Shown: one piece after another, positions 59,999 to 64,000 of the stretch
Layout: each line of letters opens with the position of its first letter
Numbering within the stretch: position 1 is the first letter of the stretch
Assembly: GCA_029319145.1 (NCBI GenBank)
Contig: CP119753.1
Location: 2,356,001-2,420,000, forward strand
DNA length: 64,000 nt
Reading direction: 5' to 3'
DNA from: Microbacter sp. GSS18
Lineage (GTDB): Bacteria > Actinomycetota > Actinomycetes > Actinomycetales > Microbacteriaceae
The notes under the pieces: model-generated
What the model was told of the DNA's origin: nothing
Seen by the model: only the letters and a program-made list of their open reading frames with translations
The model's database searches: none
Program-made: the position numbers and the translations under genes

Positions 59999-60813
59999 CC
60001 AGCGTCGCCCCCGCCGCGCGTCCGGCGCCGGCCGCGCCCCGCCGCCCGACCAAGCCCCGCCCGTCGTGGACGCTGTGGGCCGGACTGGCAGCCGCGGCCG
60101 TCCTGACGGTGTGGGCGGGACTCGGCATCGACTTCACACTCGTGCCGCTGTTCACCGACTTCGCCCGCGGATGGGTGGTCATCGAGCAGTTCCTCGCACC
60201 CAACTGGGGGTTCATCTTCCAGGTCGGCAACGCGTGGTTCGAGACGCTGTCGATCGCCGTGCTCGCCAGCCTCGTCGGCTGCACCGCGGGCCTCATCGCC
60301 GCGATGCTCGCGTCGAACGTCACCCTGAGCAATCCCGTCGCCCACCAGGTCGTCAAGTGGTCGCTGTCGGTCGTGCGCTCGATCCCCGACATCGGCTACG
60401 CGTTCCTGTTCGTCGCCCTCGTGGGCGTCGGCTCGCTCGCCGGCATCCTGGCGCTGATCATGTTCAACCTGGGCATCGTCGCGAAGCTCACCAGCGAGTC
60501 GATCGACGCCGTCGACCGGGGCCCGATCGAGGCCGTGGACGCGTCGGGCGCGAGCGGCGTCGACCGCGCACGCTGGGCGGTGTACCCGCAGGTCCTCCCG
60601 AACTTCCTGAGCTACAGCCTGTACGTGTTCGAGCTGAACATCCGCGCCTCGATCGTGATCGGCCTCGCCGGCGCCGGCGGCATCGGCAACGTCATCATCG
60701 TCCAGCTCGGCCGCTTCGCATGGGAGAACGTCTCGGCACTGTTCATCGCGACGTTCGTCGTCGTGCTGCTGGTCGACATCGCATCGCAGGTCATCCGGCG
60801 GAGGATCACGTGA
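59995..60813 (+). CDS. phnE: PhnE-type permease 1
   Basis: A 272-residue inner-membrane permease with six helices and the EAA-type loop AVDASGASGVDRARWAVYPQVLPNFLSY. It is 4-base coupled to phnC and to the second permease. Two PhnE copies per operon are common and may form a heterodimer channel. Confidence 0.9.
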   Translation: MTSVAPAARPAPAAPRRPTKPRPSWTLWAGLAAAAVLTVWAGLGIDFTLVPLFTDFARGWVVIEQFLAPNWGFIFQVGNAWFETLSIAVLASLVGCTAGLIAAMLASNVTLSNPVAHQVVKWSLSVVRSIPDIGYAFLFVALVGVGSLAGILALIMFNLGIVAKLTSESIDAVDRGPIEAVDASGASGVDRARWAVYPQVLPNFLSYSLYVFELNIRASIVIGLAGAGGIGNVIIVQLGRFAWENVSALFIATFVVVLLVDIASQVIRRRIT

Positions 60814-61682
60814 GCGCCCCCGCGCTGCGGCCGACGCCGCCGAGCAAGCTGTGGCCGACGATCTGGCTGGTCGTGTCGGCGGTCATCGTCGTGCTGGCGA
60901 TCTGGGCCGTCGACGCCAACTGGGCGCGCATGCTCGACCTCCCCGGATCGTTCGTGAATTACGCCGGGCTCATGAGCGAAGGCGTCGTGGAGAACCCGCT
61001 CGCCGACCCGTGGAGCGAGTACTGGACGCTCGCGACGAGCCGCATGCTCGAGTCGGTGCAGATGGCGTGGATCGGCACGCTCATCGGCGCAGTGCTGTCG
61101 CTGCCGCTGGGATTCCTCGCGGCGCGCACGATCGCGCCGGCCGGTGTCGTGGTGGTCGTGCGTCAGTTCCTGAACGCGATCCGCGCCCTCCCCGAGATCG
61201 TCCTGGCGATCGTGCTGATCATGCCCATCTTCGGTCTCGGCCCCCTCACCGGCGCCCTCGCGCTCGGCGTGGGCTCGATCGGAACACTCGGCAAGCTCAC
61301 CGCCGAGGCGGTCGAGTCCATCGATCCCGGCCCCGTCGAGGCGGCGGTCGCGTCGGGCGCGCGCGCCTCGCAGCGCATCCGGTGGGCGATCCTGCCGCAG
61401 GCCCTGCCCGAGATCGTCGCGTTCTGGCTGTACCGGTTCGAGATCAACATCCGCGCGAGCGCCGTCCTGGGCGTCATCGGCGCAGGCGGAATCGGGTCGC
61501 TGCTGTCGCAGCTGTTCAACCGGCGCGAGTGGGCGCAGATCGGCATCACGCTCGTGGTGATCATCGTGGTGACGATCCTGGTCGACACCGTCTCGGGAGC
61601 GGTGCGCGCGCGCATCATCTCGGGCGGCAGCCGCCGTACGCGTCGGCGCGAGCGTCGCGAAGAAGCCGAAGCGATCGTCTGA
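60810..61682 (+). CDS. phnE: PhnE-type permease 2
   Basis: The 290-residue partner permease has the same EAA loop (AAVASGARASQRIRWAILPQALPEIVAF) and a basic C-terminus (SRRTRRRERREE). GTG 60810 overlaps the first permease stop by four bases. It ends the operon; the palindromic element copy B follows 60 bp later. Confidence 0.9.
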   Translation: MSAPALRPTPPSKLWPTIWLVVSAVIVVLAIWAVDANWARMLDLPGSFVNYAGLMSEGVVENPLADPWSEYWTLATSRMLESVQMAWIGTLIGAVLSLPLGFLAARTIAPAGVVVVVRQFLNAIRALPEIVLAIVLIMPIFGLGPLTGALALGVGSIGTLGKLTAEAVESIDPGPVEAAVASGARASQRIRWAILPQALPEIVAFWLYRFEINIRASAVLGVIGAGGIGSLLSQLFNRREWAQIGITLVVIIVVTILVDTVSGAVRARIISGGSRRTRRRERREEAEAIV

Positions 61683-61742
61683 GCGCAGGCTCGACCTTTC
61701 CCGGTCGCCCGCCGGCGCCCCATCCCGGCGTCCCTGGCATCC

Positions 61743-61795
61743 GTGTCCCACTGCTGGCCGCCTGCGGCGACGCCGGGCGGCCAGAAGTGGGACAC
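61743..61795. repeat. palindromic element, copy B (TGTCCCACT family)
   Basis: Outer arms GTGTCCCACT (61743-61752) and AGTGGGACAC (61786-61795) are followed by a G-A mismatch, a 9-bp stem CTGGCCGCC/GGCGGCCAG (61754-61762 and 61776-61784), a TG bulge, a 4-bp CGGC/GCCG stem and a GAC triloop. The outer arms and layout match copy A at 24117-24167, while the middle sequence differs. Confidence 0.9.
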
Positions 61796-61814
61796 AGACC
61801 GATGAGAGGGCCGA

Positions 61815-61959
61815 CCGGAGACGGACGCCGACCGGGGGCGGATGCCGACCCGGGGACGGGATGCGGTGGGAGCGGAGACGGATGCCGACCGGGAGCGGAT
61901 GCCGACCCGGGAGCGGATGCCGACCCGGGAGCGGATGCCGGCCCGGGGACGGGATGCGG
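61815..61959. repeat. two-block minisatellite with 18-bp core
   Basis: Block I (61815-61866) and block II (61872-61959) share a start (GGAGACGGAYGCCGACC) and an end (GGGGACGGGATGCGG). Between them block I has one 18-base unit and block II has three in a row (61891-61908, 61909-61926, 61927-61944; GGGAGCGGATGCCGACCC). This is the footprint of repeat expansion inside a duplicated block. Confidence 0.9.
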
Positions 61960-62010
61960 CAGGAGCCGGGACAGATGCGGCGACGGACCGAATGCGCCCG
62001 GATCCACGAT

Positions 62011-62027
62011 TGGGCAAGCGTTTTCCA
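62011..62027 (+). promoter_or_regulatory. LacI-type operator upstream of the dehydrogenase
   Basis: TGGGCAAGCGTTTTCCA has the CG-centred AANCGNTT core typical of LacI/GalR operators. It sits 57 bp before the dehydrogenase start. No LacI gene is in the window. Confidence 0.5.
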
Positions 62028-62051
62028 GCAAACTGGGGAACAATGGAGGAC

Positions 62052-62087
62052 ATGCGCACAGAACGCGACGGAGCTCCTGTCCGATGA
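62052..62087 (+). CDS. 11-codon mini-frame overlapping the dehydrogenase start
   Basis: ATG 62052 (or in-frame ATG 62043) follows GGAGGA closely and encodes MRTERDGAPVR, ending in TGA that overlaps the dehydrogenase ATG as ATGA. It could be a coupling leader peptide, but the spacing is tight and it may be chance. Confidence 0.3.
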   Translation: MRTERDGAPVR

Positions 62088-63205
62088 CCGCCGACTCACC
62101 GATCCGCGCCGCCGTCGTGGGCGCCGGGGGCATCGCCCGCGGCATCCACCTGCCGGCTCTCGCCGCGCACCCCGAGATCGAGATCGCCGCCGTGGTCGAC
62201 GTCGACGCCGAGCGTGCCCGCGAGACGGCCGACGAGTTCGGCGTGACGGATGCCTTCACCGACGTCGCCGCGATGCTCGCGGCATCCGCCCCCGACCTCG
62301 TGGTCGTGGCCACTCCCCCCGGCGCCCACAAGGGCGCCACCATCGCCGCCCTCGACGCCGGCGCCTGGGTGTGGTGCGAGAAGCCCCCGGCGCTGAGCCT
62401 CGCCGACTACGACGAGATGGCCGCGCACGAGGGCGAGAGCGGCCCGTACGCCTCCTACGTCTTCCAGCATCGCTTCGGCTCGGCGGGACGGCGCCTGCGC
62501 CGTCACCTCGACGAGGGGACGCTCGGCGCCCCGCGCGTGGCCCAGTGCCACACGCTCTGGTACCGAGACGACGCCTACTTCGAGGTCCCGTGGCGTGGGA
62601 AGTGGGCGACCGAAGGGGGCGGCCCCACGATGGGGCACGGCATCCACCAGATGGATCTGGCGCTGTCGATCCTGGGCGACTGGTCCGAGGTCACCGCCAT
62701 GATGGGGACCCTCGCGCGCGACACCGAGACCGAGGACGTCTCGGCCGCGATCGTGCGGCTGGAGTCCGGCGCGATGTGCGTCATGACCAACAGCCTCCTG
62801 TCGCCGCGCGAGTCGAGCCTGCTGCGGTTCGACTTCGACGACGCCACCGTCGAGGTCGAGCACCTCTACGGCTACGACAACTCGCACTGGCGCTGGACGC
62901 CGGCGCCGCACGTCGAGGCCGCCCAGGCCGACGACTGGGTCCCCGACACCGACGAGGCGAGCTCGCACGCCGCGCAGCTGCGCGTGCTCGTCGACGCGTA
63001 CCGCCGCGGCGAGCGCCCGCCCGCGAGCGGCGCGGACGGGCGGCGCAGTCTCGAGCTGGTTGCGGGGATGTACAAGTCCGCCGTCGAGGGCCGGCCGGTC
63101 CGGCGCGACGAGCTCACCCCCGACGACCCCTTCGCCCGCGCCATGCACGGCGGCGACCCGGCCGCCGCCGCGCGGGCCTTCGGGAAGGAGCCGGCCCGTG
63201 TCTGA
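62084..63205 (+). CDS. Gfo/Idh/MocA family NAD(P)-dependent dehydrogenase
   Basis: The 373-residue protein has the Rossmann motif AAVVGAGGIARGIHLPAL, the MocA signature WVWCEKPPALSLADYDEM, and the C-terminal catalytic domain with GGGPTMGHGIHQMDLALSILG including the catalytic His. It oxidises a sugar or inositol-like alcohol, substrate unknown. It overlaps the PmoA-like gene by eight bases, and a LacI-type operator precedes it, so a carbohydrate catabolic operon continues beyond the window. Confidence 0.92.
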   Translation: MTADSPIRAAVVGAGGIARGIHLPALAAHPEIEIAAVVDVDAERARETADEFGVTDAFTDVAAMLAASAPDLVVVATPPGAHKGATIAALDAGAWVWCEKPPALSLADYDEMAAHEGESGPYASYVFQHRFGSAGRRLRRHLDEGTLGAPRVAQCHTLWYRDDAYFEVPWRGKWATEGGGPTMGHGIHQMDLALSILGDWSEVTAMMGTLARDTETEDVSAAIVRLESGAMCVMTNSLLSPRESSLLRFDFDDATVEVEHLYGYDNSHWRWTPAPHVEAAQADDWVPDTDEASSHAAQLRVLVDAYRRGERPPASGADGRRSLELVAGMYKSAVEGRPVRRDELTPDDPFARAMHGGDPAAAARAFGKEPARV

Positions 63206-64000
63206 CTTCTCGATCGCGCTGACCGGCACCGAGGCCGTCGTGACCGCGGGCGGCGTCGACATCGCGCACTACGTGTTCGACCCGGGCGGGGCGGATTCCG
63301 AGGGCCCGAAGCCCTACATGCACCCGGTCCGCGCCCTCGACGGAGCCGTCCTCTCGGCCTTCCGCCCGTGGGATCACCGCTGGCACAAGGGTCTGCAGAT
63401 GACGTGGACCGCCGTGTCGGGCCAGAACTTCTGGGGCGGCCCGACGTATCAGCGCGACACCGGCTACGTTCAGCTCGACAACGTCGGGCGCATGCGCCAC
63501 GACCGCTTCACGACGATGACGGATGCCGGGGACGACGTGTCGTTCACCGAGGAGCTCACGTGGATCACGCAGGCGGGCGACGAGTGGTTCACCGAGACGC
63601 GCACCCACCGGTTCCACGGTCTCGACGCCGCGCGGGGCTTCTGGATGCTCGACTTCGCCACGACGCTGCGCAACGTCTCGGACCGCGAGCTCGAGCTCGG
63701 CAGCCCCACCACCGAGGGACGGCCGAACGCCGGCTACACCGGCTTCGCGATCCGCATGCCGCGCGCGTGGACCGGCGGCCGCGTGCTGTCGGCCGACTCC
63801 GACGACGCCGATGCGCTCATGGGCGCCGAGACCGCGTGGCTCGCCCTGTCGGGCGAGCACGACGAGGTCGACGGGGGCGGCACGGTGCTCGTCTTCGCCG
63901 GCGTCTCGACCGGCGCGCCCGCCGTCAGATGGTTCGTGCGCAGCGAGCCGTTCCCGATCATCAGCCCGTCGGCGTCCTTCGACGAGCCGATCGTCCTCGC
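63198..64000 (+). CDS. DUF6807/PmoA-like protein, partial (C-terminus off window)
   Basis: GTG 63198 opens a frame of at least 267 codons that runs to the window end. The segment PYMHPVRALDGAVLSAFRPWDHRWHKGLQMTW is the hallmark of DUF6807, also called PmoA family, a beta-sandwich protein found next to sugar dehydrogenases. It may be a hydrolase or lyase for a plant or microbial glycan, but no activity is established. It is coupled to the MocA-type dehydrogenase, supporting a shared pathway. Confidence 0.88.
   Translation, partial: MSDFSIALTGTEAVVTAGGVDIAHYVFDPGGADSEGPKPYMHPVRALDGAVLSAFRPWDHRWHKGLQMTWTAVSGQNFWGGPTYQRDTGYVQLDNVGRMRHDRFTTMTDAGDDVSFTEELTWITQAGDEWFTETRTHRFHGLDAARGFWMLDFATTLRNVSDRELELGSPTTEGRPNAGYTGFAIRMPRAWTGGRVLSADSDDADALMGAETAWLALSGEHDEVDGGGTVLVFAGVSTGAPAVRWFVRSEPFPIISPSASFDEPIVL

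Larger units (their letters stand above)
61683..62083. other. 401-bp intergenic region between phnE and the dehydrogenase
   Basis: It contains the palindromic element copy B, the 18-bp minisatellite (61815-61959), the LacI-type operator (62011-62027) and a mini-frame ending at the next start. Longer open frames across it are low-complexity products of the repeat and I do not call them genes. Confidence 0.7.

Noticed and set aside
1..64000. tRNA, rRNA, insertion sequences and prophage
   Set aside because: I looked for tRNA-like TTCGANNC arms with cloverleaf pairing, transposase motifs and phage structural genes and found none convincing.

Overview
The window is very GC-rich, densely packed actinobacterial chromosome. 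Protein style, the 'ggatgcc/ggcatcc' codon habit, frequent GTG starts and many start codons lying 6-7 bases after a TANNNT-like -10 box (leaderless transcripts) point to Microbacteriaceae, most likely Microbacterium or a close relative. This is inference from sequence style and gene content. I see no rRNA, tRNA, prophage, insertion sequence or CRISPR array.

Layout. 1-9.2 kb: housekeeping and accessory genes (MFS exporter, threonine aldolase, DivIVA-like coiled coil, M3 peptidase, degenerate NUDIX protein, CHRD protein, esterase). 9.4-17.7 kb: an ABC-F ATPase, a Pro/Thr-tailed membrane protein, and the DNA-repair pair lhr-nei2. 18-32 kb: a large amine/polyamine uptake and catabolism region (potADBC, amidohydrolase, FAD amine oxidase, cupin, P1/DmpA peptidase, PucR regulator, MmsA-type dehydrogenase, class-III aminotransferase), closed by a very long nested terminator. 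32-34.6 kb: small genes, including a LysR effector domain without a DNA-binding domain. 34.8-39.9 kb: a four-gene minus-strand unit with an ECF-type sigma factor, a 156-aa beta-rich protein, an intracellular subtilase carrying six PYTAN repeats, and a TPR-CHAT (caspase-like) protease. 40-45 kb: amidotransferase, antiporter, small (p)ppGpp synthetase, unknowns and a lipoprotein. 45.2-46.2 kb: a CmtR-type metal sensor, a cation exporter, and a translationally coupled 19-residue peptide with six cysteines. 46.3-57 kb: hydrolases, LuxR regulator with methyltransferase, photolyase, luciferase-like oxidoreductase, prephenate dehydratase, phosphoglucomutase. 58-61.7 kb: a PhnD-C-E-E type ABC transporter. 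62-64 kb: a sugar-type Gfo/Idh/MocA dehydrogenase with a DUF6807/PmoA-like partner, behind a LacI-type operator; the last gene runs off the window.

The most promising undescribed biology is the sigma/subtilase/CHAT two-protease module and the tiny Cys-rich peptide in the metal-resistance operon. Structured intergenic DNA also stands out: two dispersed hairpins with the same architecture and the same TGTCCCACT arms (about 24.1 and 61.7 kb), a 20-bp inverted repeat sandwiched between two tandem arrays (53.9-54.1 kb), an 18-bp minisatellite (61.8 kb), and a palindrome that exactly fills the spacer of the pot promoter.
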